Shown here in pieces: positions 1 to 8,994 of a stretch of 64,000 bases of DNA; position 1 is the stretch's first letter, and each line of letters opens with the position of its first letter. A program made the position numbers and the translations under genes. This DNA comes from Albimonas sp963816545 (GTDB lineage Bacteria; Pseudomonadota; Alphaproteobacteria; Rhodobacterales; Rhodobacteraceae): NCBI GenBank assembly GCA_963816545.1, contig CAWFLE010000001.1, forward strand, positions 186,001 to 250,000. The letters run 5' to 3'. The notes under the pieces are model-generated. The model was given only the letters and a program-made list of their open reading frames with translations, was not told where the DNA came from and did not search any database.

Positions 1-600
1 GGGCTCGGACGCCGGAACGCCGCGGAGCATGGGCAGGAACAGCAGCGTGCACAGCACCATGCCGGCGAAGACCAGGAACACCTCCTGCCAGGGCATGAAC
101 TGCAGCAGCGAGCCCGCGAGCGGCGTGATCGCGAACTGGCCGGCGGAACCGGCCGCGGTGGCGATGCCGAGCGAGAGGGAGCGGTTCTTCTCGGACGAGG
201 CCTTGCCCACCATGGCCAGAATCACGCCGAAGCCGGTGCCCGCGATGCCGAAGCCGATCACCATGTTGAGAAGCTGGTGCCCCTCCGGCGTCACGGCGAA
301 AGTGGAGGCCACGAGCCCCACGGCGTAGGTGCAGACCCCGAGGCCCAGCGCCCGCCGCGGCCCCCAGCGGTCCGCCATCGCGGCGAAGAGCGGTTGGCCC
401 AGCCCCCAGAACAGGTTCTGGATGGCGATGGCGAGCGAGAACTCGGTGCGCGCCCAGCCGAATTCCTGCGCAATGGGGATCTGGAACACGCCGAAGGCGG
501 CGCGGACCCCGAAGGCGAGGAACACGATCAGGCAGCCCGCGATCAGCACCGGGTTCAGGAGCTTCGGCTCGGGGGAGATCAGGCTGGGGCGGGCGGTCAT
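1..600 (-). CDS. MFS transporter (partial, C-terminus outside window)
   Basis: The N-terminal 200 residues of a major facilitator superfamily permease. The start ATG at 600 has an AGAGGA Shine-Dalgarno sequence a few bases upstream, and the frame stays open to the window edge. The translation shows hydrophobic helices and the classic loop 2-3 signature ADRWGPRRAL after about residue 80. This half (VRAAFGVFQIPIAQEF at the first helix) resembles the oxalate/formate antiporter-like branch of the family, but the substrate cannot be told. It would sit in the inner membrane. The next gene, on the same strand, ends 43 bp upstream. Confidence 0.85.
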   Translation of the reverse strand, partial: MTARPSLISPEPKLLNPVLIAGCLIVFLAFGVRAAFGVFQIPIAQEFGWARTEFSLAIAIQNLFWGLGQPLFAAMADRWGPRRALGLGVCTYAVGLVASTFAVTPEGHQLLNMVIGFGIAGTGFGVILAMVGKASSEKNRSLSLGIATAAGSAGQFAITPLAGSLLQFMPWQEVFLVFAGMVLCTLLFLPMLRGVPASEP

Positions 601-642
601 GGACTTGGTCCTCTGGCGTTGCGGGGGGCGGGCGCGGGGCGG

Positions 643-1197
643 TCAGCCGCCGCGAGGACGCCAGACGGTGAGGAAGACGCCGGTGGCCTCGGTCAGGGTC
701 TGCGGCGCGCCGGGGGCGAGGCCCGCGTCGGCCAGCAGGTCTTCGGGGCGGAGGGACGGGATGCCGGAGAAGACAGGGCGCCCGTTCGGCAGGCGGCAGG
801 CGGGGTTTCGCGTCAGGTGGAAGGCGTCGAAGCCGTGGCGCAGGAACAGGTCGAACACGTCCCGCCCGCCGGGGACGCCGATCAGGCCGCCCTCGGGGGC
901 GACTTCCGCCAGCATTTCCGGGATCGGGACCTGCGCGGGGTTCCACCACCAGGCGTCCGGCTCGCGGGTCAGACCCTGCGCGCTGCGGGACATGACCACG
1001 CGGAGGCGGTTGGCGCGGTTCGGCGTCGCCTCGTGGCTCGCGCGGCCGAGGACGGTGGCGACGGCGCGGTCGAGCTCCGCCTGGAAGCGGGCCCAGTCGT
1101 TCGGATCGCCCAGCTCCGGCGGGAAGCGACCCTCGGCGTCCGCGATGCAGCCCTCGGCCGAGACGATGGCGTGGCCTTCGATGAGCCAGTCGGGCAT
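643..1197 (-). CDS. Dihydrofolate reductase-like (RibD C-terminal domain) protein
   Basis: A 184-residue protein resembling the small DHFR/RibD C-terminal-domain family. Supporting segments are GHAIVSAEGCIAD near the N-terminus, a central strand RLRVVMSRS, the glycine-rich nucleotide-binding segment GLIGVPGGRDVFD, and FHLTRNPACRLPNGRPVF towards the end. Such proteins are NAD(P)H-dependent reductases, often of unknown substrate, and I do not assign folate or riboflavin metabolism here. It lies 42 bp upstream of the MFS gene on the same strand, so the two may be co-transcribed. The start ATG at 1197 fits the family's N-terminus. Confidence 0.65.
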   Translation of the reverse strand: MPDWLIEGHAIVSAEGCIADAEGRFPPELGDPNDWARFQAELDRAVATVLGRASHEATPNRANRLRVVMSRSAQGLTREPDAWWWNPAQVPIPEMLAEVAPEGGLIGVPGGRDVFDLFLRHGFDAFHLTRNPACRLPNGRPVFSGIPSLRPEDLLADAGLAPGAPQTLTEATGVFLTVWRPRGG

Positions 1198-1281
1198 GGC
1201 GGCTTCCGTGCGTGCCGAAAGGGAACCTTATATTCCGATACGCCTCGGACGCGGCCATGGCAAGCGGCGGCCCTTCCCCGA

Positions 1282-1440
1282 GCGGGTTCTCCCGCCCGTC
1301 GGCTTCGCCCGCGCTTCGCGCAGCCTCGCCTCCCGTTTGGGGGAGCCCTCGCCGGGCTGCGCCCGTCTCGGGGTCCCCCAGGGTGGGGTTCTTCGGGAGC
1401 CCTCGCCGGGCCGAGCCCGTCTCGGGGTCCCTCGGGGGGA
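1282..1440. repeat. Intergenic repeat element (type B module, internally duplicated)
   Basis: This fills most of the 298-bp gap between the reductase gene and zapE. It begins GCGGGTTCTCCCGCCCG and matches repeat modules near 15720-15820 and 21858-21940. It also contains a local direct duplication: 37 bp at 1341-1377 recurs at 1395-1431 with a few substitutions. Frames here are only accidentally open because of the GC content; I see no gene. Confidence 0.6.
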
Positions 1441-1495
1441 GTTGACTTGGCCCCGTCGCGCGCCTTCTCAGGAGGCGAAGACGCAAGGAGGGGCC

Positions 1496-2611
1496 ATGTC
1501 CGACGCCGTAATGCCGATGTCCCGCTGGCGCGCGCTGGTGCGCGAGGGCGAGCTGAAGGAGGACCCGGCCCAACGCGCGGCGGTGGAGCAGCTCCAGCTC
1601 CTGCACGACCGGCTGAAGGACTACGACCCGACCCAAGGCAAGAAGGTCGCGCGAGGCTGGTTCGGCTGGGGGCGGGAGCGGGCGCGGCAGGAGACGTTGG
1701 GCGGCCTCTACCTCTACGGCGGGGTGGGGCGGGGGAAGTCCATGCTCATGGACCTGTTCTGCGACATCGCCCCCGTGAGCCCCAGGCGCCGCGTCCACTT
1801 CCACGCCTTCATGCAGGAGGTGCACCGCGGCATCAAGAAGGCCCGCGACGCCGGCGCCACCGACCCCATCGCACCCGTGGCCGAGGAGGTGGCCAAGGGC
1901 GCCACCCTGCTCTGCTTCGATGAGATGCAGGTCTCGGACGTCGCCGACGCCATGATCGTCGGCCGCCTCTTCGAGGCGCTGTTCGCCCGCGGCGTGGTGG
2001 TGGTGACCACCTCCAACCGCCACCCGGACGATCTCTACAAGGACGGGCTCAACCGCGAGATCTTCCTGCCCTTCATCGAGATCCTCAAGGAGAAGCTCGA
2101 CATCCACCACCTGGAGGGGGCCGCGGACCACCGTCAGGACCGCGCCCGGGGAGACGTGCGCTACCTCTCGCCGCTCGGCCCGGAGACGACGGCGGAGATG
2201 GACCGCCTCTGGAAGGACCTGGCGAAGGCGCCGGAAGCCCCCCTGACCCTGGAGCTTCAGGCCCGGACCGAGACCTTCCGGCGCGCCTCCGGCCGCGCCG
2301 TGCGCGCGGGGTTCGAAGACCTGTGCAGCCGCCCGCTCGGCGCCGCCGACTATCTCGCGCTGGCCGAGGCCGTGGACGCCGTGATGATCGAGGACGTGCC
2401 CCGCCTCTCGCGCGCCCGCAACAACGAGGCCAAGCGCTTCGTCACCCTGATCGACGCCCTCTACGAGGCGCGCACGAAGCTCTACGTCTCCGCGGCCGCG
2501 GAGCCCGAGCACCTCTACCTCGAAGGCCCCGGCGCCTTCGAGTTCGAACGCACGGCCTCCCGGCTCGAGGAGATGCGGGCCGAGACCTGGCCCCCGAAGA
2601 AGGCCGCCTGA
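1496..2611 (+). CDS. zapE: Cell division protein ZapE / AFG1-like ATPase
   Basis: A 371-residue P-loop ATPase of the ZapE (AFG1/LACE1) family. The Walker A motif GGVGRGKS lies at about residues 75-82 and the Walker B LLCFDEMQ at 138-145. It is followed by the family segments VVVTTSNRHPDDLYKDGLNR and FVTLIDALYEA. In other bacteria ZapE acts at the division septum, and in mitochondria the homologue assists protein quality control. The start at 1496 is chosen because AAGGAG lies 6 bases upstream and the family N-terminus follows; the open frame upstream is repeat DNA. It is followed after one base by the DUF2254 gene. Confidence 0.93.
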   Translation: MSDAVMPMSRWRALVREGELKEDPAQRAAVEQLQLLHDRLKDYDPTQGKKVARGWFGWGRERARQETLGGLYLYGGVGRGKSMLMDLFCDIAPVSPRRRVHFHAFMQEVHRGIKKARDAGATDPIAPVAEEVAKGATLLCFDEMQVSDVADAMIVGRLFEALFARGVVVVTTSNRHPDDLYKDGLNREIFLPFIEILKEKLDIHHLEGAADHRQDRARGDVRYLSPLGPETTAEMDRLWKDLAKAPEAPLTLELQARTETFRRASGRAVRAGFEDLCSRPLGAADYLALAEAVDAVMIEDVPRLSRARNNEAKRFVTLIDALYEARTKLYVSAAAEPEHLYLEGPGAFEFERTASRLEEMRAETWPPKKAA

Positions 2612-2612
2612 G

Positions 2613-3935
2613 ATGTTCTCCCGCCTGCGCACCATCCTGGACACGGCGCTCGAGAGCTTCTGGTTCATCCCCCTGCTGATGCTCGCCTTCAGCCAGCTCC
2701 TGACCCTGCCGGCGCTGGTGGTGGGGGCGGACCCCGCCGCCTGGGCCCATGCCGCGGGGTGGGAGCAGACGGCGCACGCGCTCGACGGGATCGCGGACCG
2801 GATGGACGCGGAGGGGGCGCGGGCGATCCTGTCCACCGTCGCCTCGGGAATGATCACCACCGTCTCCATCGTGTTCTCGCTGTCCTTCGTGGCGCTGACG
2901 CTGACCTCCCAGCAGCTCGGGCCGCGGATCATCGACTTCTGGTTGCAATCCTCCTCGACCCAGATCCTGCTGGGGCTGTGCCTCTCGGCCTTCTTCGCCT
3001 CGCTCAACGGGCTGCTGGCCATGACGCTCGTGCCCACGGACACGCGGGCGGAGCTGACGGCGGTGGGGATCTCGGCCCTGCTCGGCGCGCTGGCGCTGAT
3101 CGCGGTGGCGCTCTTCGCCACCCGCATGTCCGAGGCGATCCGCGCCGACGTGACCGTCTCCCGCATCGGGGACCGCTTCGTCGCCTCCGCCGCCCCCGGC
3201 GAGGCGGTGGAGGACGCGGAAGAGGCGCGCGACGCCGCCTCCTTCTACGCGCAGGCGGAGCGGGTCGGCCGCCCGCTCCGGGCCTTCGGCGCAGGTTACC
3301 TCGCGAGCCTCGACCTCGACGGGCTCGCGGAGCTGGCCGAGGCGAACGACATGCAGATCGCCCTGACCATGCGGGAGAACGACCCGATCCTGCCCGGCGC
3401 GGTGCTGGCGCTCGTCCTCGGCGGCCCGCCGGACCTGACGGAGATCGCCGAGGCGGCGTGGGAGCGGATGACCCTGACCAGCCGCCGACGGCGCACCGGC
3501 CTCGCGGATTTCGAGGGGGACGCGCTGGTGGAGGTGGCCCTTCGGGCGCTGTCGCCTTCGATGAACGACCCCTTCACCGCCATGACCTGCATCGACCGGA
3601 TCGCCGAGGGCTGCACGAAGCTCGCGGCCAACGGCCCCCCCTCCCGCGTGCGGCGGAGCGAGGACGGCACGCTGCGCGCCGCGGCGCCGGCGGCGGGGGC
3701 GGACTGGCTGTCGCCGCGGCTGCTGCATCCGGTGATCGACAGCGCCGCCGGCAACGCCCAGGTGCTGGAGCGGACGGTGCGGGCGACCTGCGAGATCCGC
3801 CGCGCCGCGGTGCGCGAGGTCGACCGCAAGGCCGCCGATGTCCTGCTCGCCCGCATCCGGCGCACGGCCGCCCGGCTAGGCGACGCGGACGACCGGGCGC
3901 TCGTTGAACGGGCGATGGAGCGCGGCGCGCCCTAG
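2613..3935 (+). CDS. DUF2254 family membrane protein
   Basis: A 440-residue inner-membrane protein with four hydrophobic segments in the first 180 residues (FIPLLMLAFSQLL, a second near MITTVSIVFSLSFVAL, then the ILLGLCLSAFFASL and ALLGALALIAVALFAT stretches). A long soluble C-terminal part contains SPSMNDPFTAMTCIDRI, a hallmark of DUF2254. The function of this family is not established. The ATG begins one base after the zapE stop, implying translational coupling. It converges with the dipeptidase gene, with only 9 bp between stops. Confidence 0.85.
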   Translation: MFSRLRTILDTALESFWFIPLLMLAFSQLLTLPALVVGADPAAWAHAAGWEQTAHALDGIADRMDAEGARAILSTVASGMITTVSIVFSLSFVALTLTSQQLGPRIIDFWLQSSSTQILLGLCLSAFFASLNGLLAMTLVPTDTRAELTAVGISALLGALALIAVALFATRMSEAIRADVTVSRIGDRFVASAAPGEAVEDAEEARDAASFYAQAERVGRPLRAFGAGYLASLDLDGLAELAEANDMQIALTMRENDPILPGAVLALVLGGPPDLTEIAEAAWERMTLTSRRRRTGLADFEGDALVEVALRALSPSMNDPFTAMTCIDRIAEGCTKLAANGPPSRVRRSEDGTLRAAAPAAGADWLSPRLLHPVIDSAAGNAQVLERTVRATCEIRRAAVREVDRKAADVLLARIRRTAARLGDADDRALVERAMERGAP

Positions 3936-3944
3936 GCGACCGCG

Positions 3945-5115
3945 CTACCCGGGCAGCAGCTCCCGCATCACGCGCACGGCGTTGCCGCCCATGACCTTGG
4001 CGATGCGCTCCTGCGACCAGCCGAGCGCCAGCATCTCATGCGTCAGCGCCGCAAGCTCGGACGTGTCGAAATGCGTCTCCACCGAGCCGTCGAAGTCCGA
4101 TCCCAGCGCCACATGATCCTCGCCCACCAGATCGACGGCGGCGGCGATGGCCTCCACGATCTCGGCCGGGGTCGTGCCGCAGACCGCATCCTCCCAGTAG
4201 CCGATGCCGATCACGCCGCCCTTCGCCGCCACGGCCTGCATCAGGTCGTCGGGGAAATTGCGCGTCACGGGGCAATGGTTGTGGGTGCCGCCGTGGCTGA
4301 CGACGACCGGGCGGTCCACCATCTCCAGCACCTCCCACGCGGTCTTCAGACTGGAATGGGCGAGGTCGATGATCGCGTTCCTGGCCATCGCCTCCCGCAC
4401 CACCTCGCGGCCCATCGCGGTCAGCCCCGTCCCCCCTTCGCCATGCAGCGACCCGGCGACGGCGTTGTCGAAGAAATGCGTGAGGCCCCAGAGGCGGTAG
4501 CCCGCGTCCCACAGCCGGTCGATGTTCCCCAGGTCGCCGTCCAGCGCGTGCATCCCCTCCAGCCCCAGGATGCCGCCCACCACCTTCGCGCCCGTCTCCC
4601 GCGCCGCCAGCACGTCGTCCAGGTCCTGCCGCGTGCGGATGATCCGCAGCATCTCCGGCGCCCGCACCTCGAAGTCCGCGAGCCGGCCCGCCTGGTGCAG
4701 CGCCCGCTCGGTCAGGCTGCTCCAGGTGGCGGGAGGCCAGGCCTGCGCGAGCGCCAGCAGGGTGATGTTGTCCATCGCCTCCGAGGAGTTCTCGTCGTAG
4801 TTCTGCCCGGCGGGGGATTTGGTGACGGCGGTGAACACCTGCACCGCGACGTTGCCCTCGATCAGGCGGGGCAGGTCCACCTGCCCGCGGTCGCCGCGCC
4901 GGGTGAGATCGCGGTTCCACAGCAGCGGATCGGCGTGCAGGTCGACGACGGTGAGACGCTGGTGCAGCGCCTTCGCCTCGGGCGAAACCGGCCAAGGCTC
5001 ATGCGGGGATCACCCGGTTGCGATCCCGCTCCACCATGCCGGGCGCGAAGATCAGCACCCCCGCAACGCCGAGGGCCGCGGCGATGACCACGGCCCCGAG
5101 AACCCACTTCCACAT
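3945..5115 (-). CDS. Membrane-anchored dipeptidase (peptidase M19), frameshifted here
   Basis: A zinc dipeptidase of the renal dipeptidase (M19) family. The body reads VVDLHADPLLWNRDL (first metal site HxD), then NAIIDLAHSS, VVVSHGGTHNHCP and DHVALGSDFDGSVETHFD, all characteristic. The frame that carries this has a stop just upstream and no good start. In another frame a clean start at 5115, preceded by GGAGGGCGAGGGG, gives MWKWVLGAVVIAAALG, a membrane anchor ending NRVIPA-stop. Family members run ...NRV..H.P.PVS.EA.ALH, so a single extra base near 5003 splits one gene of about 390 residues. An alternative is translation from an internal start without the anchor. Confidence 0.8.
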
Positions 5116-5186
5116 CCCCTCGCCCTCCGGTTGCGCTTTGCGGCGAGACTAAGGCGCCCGCCGCTCCGCGCAAGAAGGACGCGACG

Positions 5187-5966
5187 TCAGACGGTGCGTT
5201 CGACCATCATCTTCTTGATTTCGGCGATGGCCTTCGCCGGGTTCAGGTGCTTGGGGCAGGTCTTCACGCAGTTCATGATGGTGTGGCAGCGATAGAGGCG
5301 GAACGGATCCTCGAGGAAATCGAGCCGCTCCTGCGTCGCCTCATCCCGGCTGTCCTGCAACCAGCGGTTGGCGTGCAGCAGCGCGGCCGGGCCGAGGTAA
5401 CGGTCGCCGTTCCACCAGTAGCTCGGGCACGCCGTGGAGCAGCAGGCGCACATGATGCACTCGTAATGGCCGTCGAGCTTGGCGCGGTCGTCGATGGACT
5501 GCCGCCACTCCTTCTCAGGGGCCGGGGTCTTGGTCTCCAGCCACGGCATCACCGCGGCGTGCTGGGCGTAGAACATGGTGAGGTCGGGGATCAGGTCCTT
5601 CACCACCGGCATGTGCGGCAGCGGGTAGATCTTCACATCGCCCTTGATGTCATCGAGACCCCAGGTGCAGGCGAGCGTGTTGATCCCGTCGATGTTCATG
5701 GCGCAGGACCCGCAGATCCCCTCGCGGCAGGACCGGCGGAAGGTCAGGGTCGGGTCGATCTCGTTCTTGATCTTGATGAGGGCGTCGAGGACCATCGGCC
5801 CGCAATCGTCCATGTCCACGAAATACGTGTCCACCCGCGGGTTCCGCCCGTCATCGGGGTTCCAGCGATAGATCTTGAAGGCGCGGACGTTCTTCGCGCC
5901 CTCCGGCTTCGGCCAGGTCTTCCCGACCAGCACCTTGGAGTTCTTGGGAAGCGTGAATTCAGCCAT
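5187..5966 (-). CDS. sdhB: Succinate dehydrogenase iron-sulfur subunit
   Basis: A 259-residue SdhB, the electron-transfer subunit of respiratory complex II. It carries the [2Fe-2S] motif CREGICGSCAMNIDG plus the distal Cys (NTLAC), then the [4Fe-4S] and [3Fe-4S] motifs CIMCACCSTACPSYWWNGDRY and CHTIMNCVKTCPKHLNP. AAGGAG precedes the ATG at 5966. It is the last gene of the minus-strand operon and its first 8 bp overlap the end of the methyltransferase gene, so it is translationally coupled to an unrelated protein rather than directly to sdhA. Confidence 0.97.
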   Translation of the reverse strand: MAEFTLPKNSKVLVGKTWPKPEGAKNVRAFKIYRWNPDDGRNPRVDTYFVDMDDCGPMVLDALIKIKNEIDPTLTFRRSCREGICGSCAMNIDGINTLACTWGLDDIKGDVKIYPLPHMPVVKDLIPDLTMFYAQHAAVMPWLETKTPAPEKEWRQSIDDRAKLDGHYECIMCACCSTACPSYWWNGDRYLGPAALLHANRWLQDSRDEATQERLDFLEDPFRLYRCHTIMNCVKTCPKHLNPAKAIAEIKKMMVERTV

Positions 5967-6723
5967 GGGTCGCTCCTTCCCGGGCGTCGCCGGTGATCTT
6001 GCGGGCGAGGAAGATCGTCTCGCCCCTGTTCAGGCCGTGGCGGAGCACGTCGGGCTCCGTCGCCGTGAAGTCCGAGGGCTGGAACCCTGCGGCGCGCAGG
6101 CGGTCGCGGAAGTCCCGACCGTACATGCGCAGGTGAAGCCGGTCCGTGTAGTAGGCGAGACGATCCGCCTCGGAGGTCCAGGCCGGGTTCTCCAGCGTCT
6201 CCGCCCAGCCCTCCACCAGCGGGACCGACAGGATCGCCAGCCCCCCGGGGCTCAGCACCCGCCGGATCTCGGCCAGCGCCGCGAGGTCGTCCACATGCTC
6301 CAGCACATGATTGGCGATCACCACGTCGAAGCGGGCGTCCGGCAGGTCCATCGCGGTGATGTCCAGCGTCAGGTCGTCGCCGGGGCGGATGTCCGCGGTG
6401 CGATACTCCGCCGCCAGCGGCTCGATGCATTCCGCGAGGAACGGCTCGGCCGCGAAGTGCAGGACGCGCGCATCCTCGGGCAGCCCCTCCCGCTGGAGCC
6501 ACAGCTTCAGCAGGCGGTGGCGCGGGCGGCTGTCGCAGGACGGGCACCAGATGCCGACCTTGGTCCGCACCGGGCTGAACCGGCCCACATAGCCGCAGAC
6601 CGGGCACTCCCGCTCCGGCCCGCCGGTCGCCGACGCCGTGAACCGCTCGACGGCCAGACGGGCGCGGAGATCCAGCTTCTCCGCGATCCCCGCCTCGTCC
6701 CGTCCAAGCGCCCGCGTGCCCAT
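5959..6723 (-). CDS. Class I SAM methyltransferase with N-terminal zinc ribbon, within the sdh operon
   Basis: A 254-residue protein. Residues 40-63 form a probable zinc ribbon (CPVCGYVGRF then CPSCDSRPRHR). A methyltransferase type 11 core follows, with DVVIANHVLEHVDD as the acidic/post-II motif and the segments LSPGGLAILSVPLVEGW and YYTDRLHLRMYGRDF. Related zinc-ribbon methyltransferases are often of unknown target. The ATG lies 2 bp after the sdhA stop (TGAGCATG) and the stop overlaps the sdhB start, so it is a true operon member. Its substrate is unknown; a link to complex II is possible but unproven. Confidence 0.82.
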   Translation of the reverse strand: MGTRALGRDEAGIAEKLDLRARLAVERFTASATGGPERECPVCGYVGRFSPVRTKVGIWCPSCDSRPRHRLLKLWLQREGLPEDARVLHFAAEPFLAECIEPLAAEYRTADIRPGDDLTLDITAMDLPDARFDVVIANHVLEHVDDLAALAEIRRVLSPGGLAILSVPLVEGWAETLENPAWTSEADRLAYYTDRLHLRMYGRDFRDRLRAAGFQPSDFTATEPDVLRHGLNRGETIFLARKITGDAREGATHG

Positions 6724-6725
6724 GC

Positions 6726-8534
6726 TCAGTAGACGCGCGCCTTGGGCGCGATCTTCTTGAGGTCGATGCCGCCCTCGTCATGCGTGGTCAGCGGGTCCAC
6801 CACCACGGCACGGTAGCCGAGCCGCACGTCGCCCTCATCCGCCACCCAGGCGAGCGAATGCTTGCGCCACTCGTTGTCGTCGCGGTCCGGGTAGTCCTCC
6901 CGCGCGTGGGCCCCGCGGCTCTCGTGCCGCGCCTCGGCGCCGACCACGGTGGCCAGCGCGTTCGGCATGAGGTTGTCGAGCTCCAGCGTCTCCATCAGGT
7001 CGGAGTTCCAGATCAGGCTCCGGTCCGTCACCTTCACGTCCGAGAACGCCTTGCGGATGGCGGTCATCTGCTCGACGCCTTCCTTCAGCGTCTCCTCGGT
7101 GCGGAACACGGCCGCGTTGGCCTGCATGGCGCGCTGCATCTCGTCGCGCAGCTCCGCGGTCGGCTTGGCGCCGTCGGCATGGCGCAGACGGTCGAACCGC
7201 TCCATGGACTTCTCCACGGAGGCCATGTTCAGCGGCCGGTTCGCGGCCTTCGCGTCCACCGTCTCAGCCGCCCGGATCGCCGCCGCACGCCCGAACACCA
7301 CGAGGTCGATCAGCGAGTTCGACCCCAGCCGGTTCGCCCCATGCACCGAGGCGCAGCCGGCCTCCCCCACCGCCATCAGGCCCGGAACGATCGTGTCCGA
7401 CCCGTCCGGCCCTTGCGTCAGCACCTCGCCCCAGTAGTTCGTGGGGATGCCGCCCATGTTGTAGTGGACGGTCGGCAGCACCGGGATCGGGTCCTTGGTC
7501 AGGTCCACGCCCGCGAAGATCCGCGCGGATTCGGAGATCCCCGGCAGGCGCAGGGCCAGCGTCTCGGGCGGCAGGTGGTTGAGGTGAAGGTGGATGTGGT
7601 CCTTCTGCGGCCCCACGCCCCGCCCCTCGCGGATCTCCAGCGTCATGCAGCGGCTCACCACGTCGCGGGAGGCGAGGTCCTTGTAGGTGGGCGCATAGCG
7701 CTCCATGAACCGCTCGCCTTCGGAGTTGGTGAGGTACCCGCCCTCGCCCCGCGCGCCTTCGGTGATGAGGCAGCCCGAGCCGTAGATGCCCGTGGGGTGG
7801 AACTGCACGAACTCCATGTCCTGAAGCGGCAGGCCCGCCCGCGCCGCCATCCCCGCGCCGTCGCCGGTGCAGGTATGCGCCGAGGTCGCCGAGAAATACG
7901 CGCGCCCGTAGCCGCCCGTGGCCAGCACCACCATCTTGGCGTTGAAGCGGTGGATGGTGCCGTCATCCAGCTTCCAGGCCACCACGCCCTGGCACCGCCC
8001 GTCCTCGGTCATGATGAGGTCGGTGGCGAAATACTCGATGTAGAACTCGGCGTTGTGCTTCAGCGACTGACCATACAGCGTGTGCAGGATCGCATGCCCC
8101 GTCCGGTCCGCCGCCGCACAGGTGCGCTGCACCGGCGGCCCCTCGCCGAACTCGGTGGTGTGGCCGCCGAAGGGGCGCTGGTAGATCTTGCCCTCCTCGG
8201 TCCGGCTGAACGGCACGCCGTAATGCTCCAGCTCGTAGACCGCCTTGGGGGCCTCCCGCGCCAGATACTCCATGGCGTCGGTGTCGCCCAGCCAGTCCGA
8301 CCCCTTCACGGTGTCGTACATGTGCCACTGCCAGCTGTCCGGGCCCATGTTCGACAGGGAGGCCGCGATCCCCCCCTGCGCCGCCACGGTGTGGGAGCGG
8401 GTCGGGAACACCTTGGTCACGCAGGCGGTCTTGAGCCCCTGCTCCGCCATGCCCAGCGTCGCGCGCAGGCCGGAGCCGCCCGCGCCCACCACCACCACGT
8501 CGTAGGTGTGATCGACGTACTCGTAAGAAGCCAT
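6726..8534 (-). CDS. sdhA: Succinate dehydrogenase flavoprotein subunit
   Basis: A 602-residue SdhA, which oxidises succinate to fumarate in complex II. Visible are the FAD dinucleotide motif VVVVGAGGSGLRA at about 14-26, the covalent FAD-attachment site RSHTVAAQGG (His near 48), the catalytic region HPTGIYGSGCLITEGARGEGG, and ASVHGANRLGSNSLIDLVVFG. The start at 8534 gives the usual N-terminus (VDHTYDVVVVGAG); upstream frame extensions overlap sdhD and are discarded. It lies 62 bp downstream of sdhD. Confidence 0.98.
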   Translation of the reverse strand: MASYEYVDHTYDVVVVGAGGSGLRATLGMAEQGLKTACVTKVFPTRSHTVAAQGGIAASLSNMGPDSWQWHMYDTVKGSDWLGDTDAMEYLAREAPKAVYELEHYGVPFSRTEEGKIYQRPFGGHTTEFGEGPPVQRTCAAADRTGHAILHTLYGQSLKHNAEFYIEYFATDLIMTEDGRCQGVVAWKLDDGTIHRFNAKMVVLATGGYGRAYFSATSAHTCTGDGAGMAARAGLPLQDMEFVQFHPTGIYGSGCLITEGARGEGGYLTNSEGERFMERYAPTYKDLASRDVVSRCMTLEIREGRGVGPQKDHIHLHLNHLPPETLALRLPGISESARIFAGVDLTKDPIPVLPTVHYNMGGIPTNYWGEVLTQGPDGSDTIVPGLMAVGEAGCASVHGANRLGSNSLIDLVVFGRAAAIRAAETVDAKAANRPLNMASVEKSMERFDRLRHADGAKPTAELRDEMQRAMQANAAVFRTEETLKEGVEQMTAIRKAFSDVKVTDRSLIWNSDLMETLELDNLMPNALATVVGAEARHESRGAHAREDYPDRDDNEWRKHSLAWVADEGDVRLGYRAVVVDPLTTHDEGGIDLKKIAPKARVY

Positions 8535-8596
8535 TGGGTTCGTCCCTTGTTCTCGGGGCCTTCCGCGCCTCTCTACGGGGCGCGCGCGGGGCCGGT

Positions 8597-8980
8597 TCAG
8601 CCGGCGAAGGCGATCTTGGCGACGGCGAAGACCCCGGCGAGCCCGAGGACGGCGCAGAGCATGGTGTTGCCCAGCAGCATGGCGGTGCGCACGGGCTTGG
8701 CGTGGACGTAGTCCTCGATCACCACCTGCAGCCCCTGCTGAAGGTGCAGGGCGCCCACGGCCAGGAACAGGATCATGACGATGGCGTTGAACGGGTTCGC
8801 ATAGGTCGCGACCACGTCGGCCCAGGATCCGCCCAGCGCGTGATCCAGCGGGAAGATCGCGAGGATCGTCAGCGGGATCAGCGCCACCGAGGACACCCGC
8901 TGGCTCCACCAGTGATGCGTGCCGCTCTTGGCCGAGCCGAGGCCGATGACGCGCTGCTTGTCGGTGCGGTAGTCGAACAT
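8597..8980 (-). CDS. sdhD: Succinate dehydrogenase membrane anchor subunit
   Basis: A 127-residue membrane subunit of complex II with three predicted helices. It has the N-terminal quinone-site-like segment WWSQRVSS at about 24-31 and the heme-ligand/anchor motif LHLQQGLQVVIEDYVH (His near 79) before the last helix. It lies 14 bp downstream of sdhC. The ATG at 8980 starts a family-length protein; the same frame continues upstream only because it overlaps sdhC in another phase. Confidence 0.93.
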   Translation of the reverse strand: MFDYRTDKQRVIGLGSAKSGTHHWWSQRVSSVALIPLTILAIFPLDHALGGSWADVVATYANPFNAIVMILFLAVGALHLQQGLQVVIEDYVHAKPVRTAMLLGNTMLCAVLGLAGVFAVAKIAFAG

Positions 8981-8994
8981 CGCGGTCCCCTCCC

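Noticed and set aside
277..1923. Long plus-strand open frames covering the reductase gene and the start of zapE
   Set aside because: They cross repeat DNA and give low-complexity Arg/Gly sequence; the true zapE start with its ribosome binding site is at 1496.
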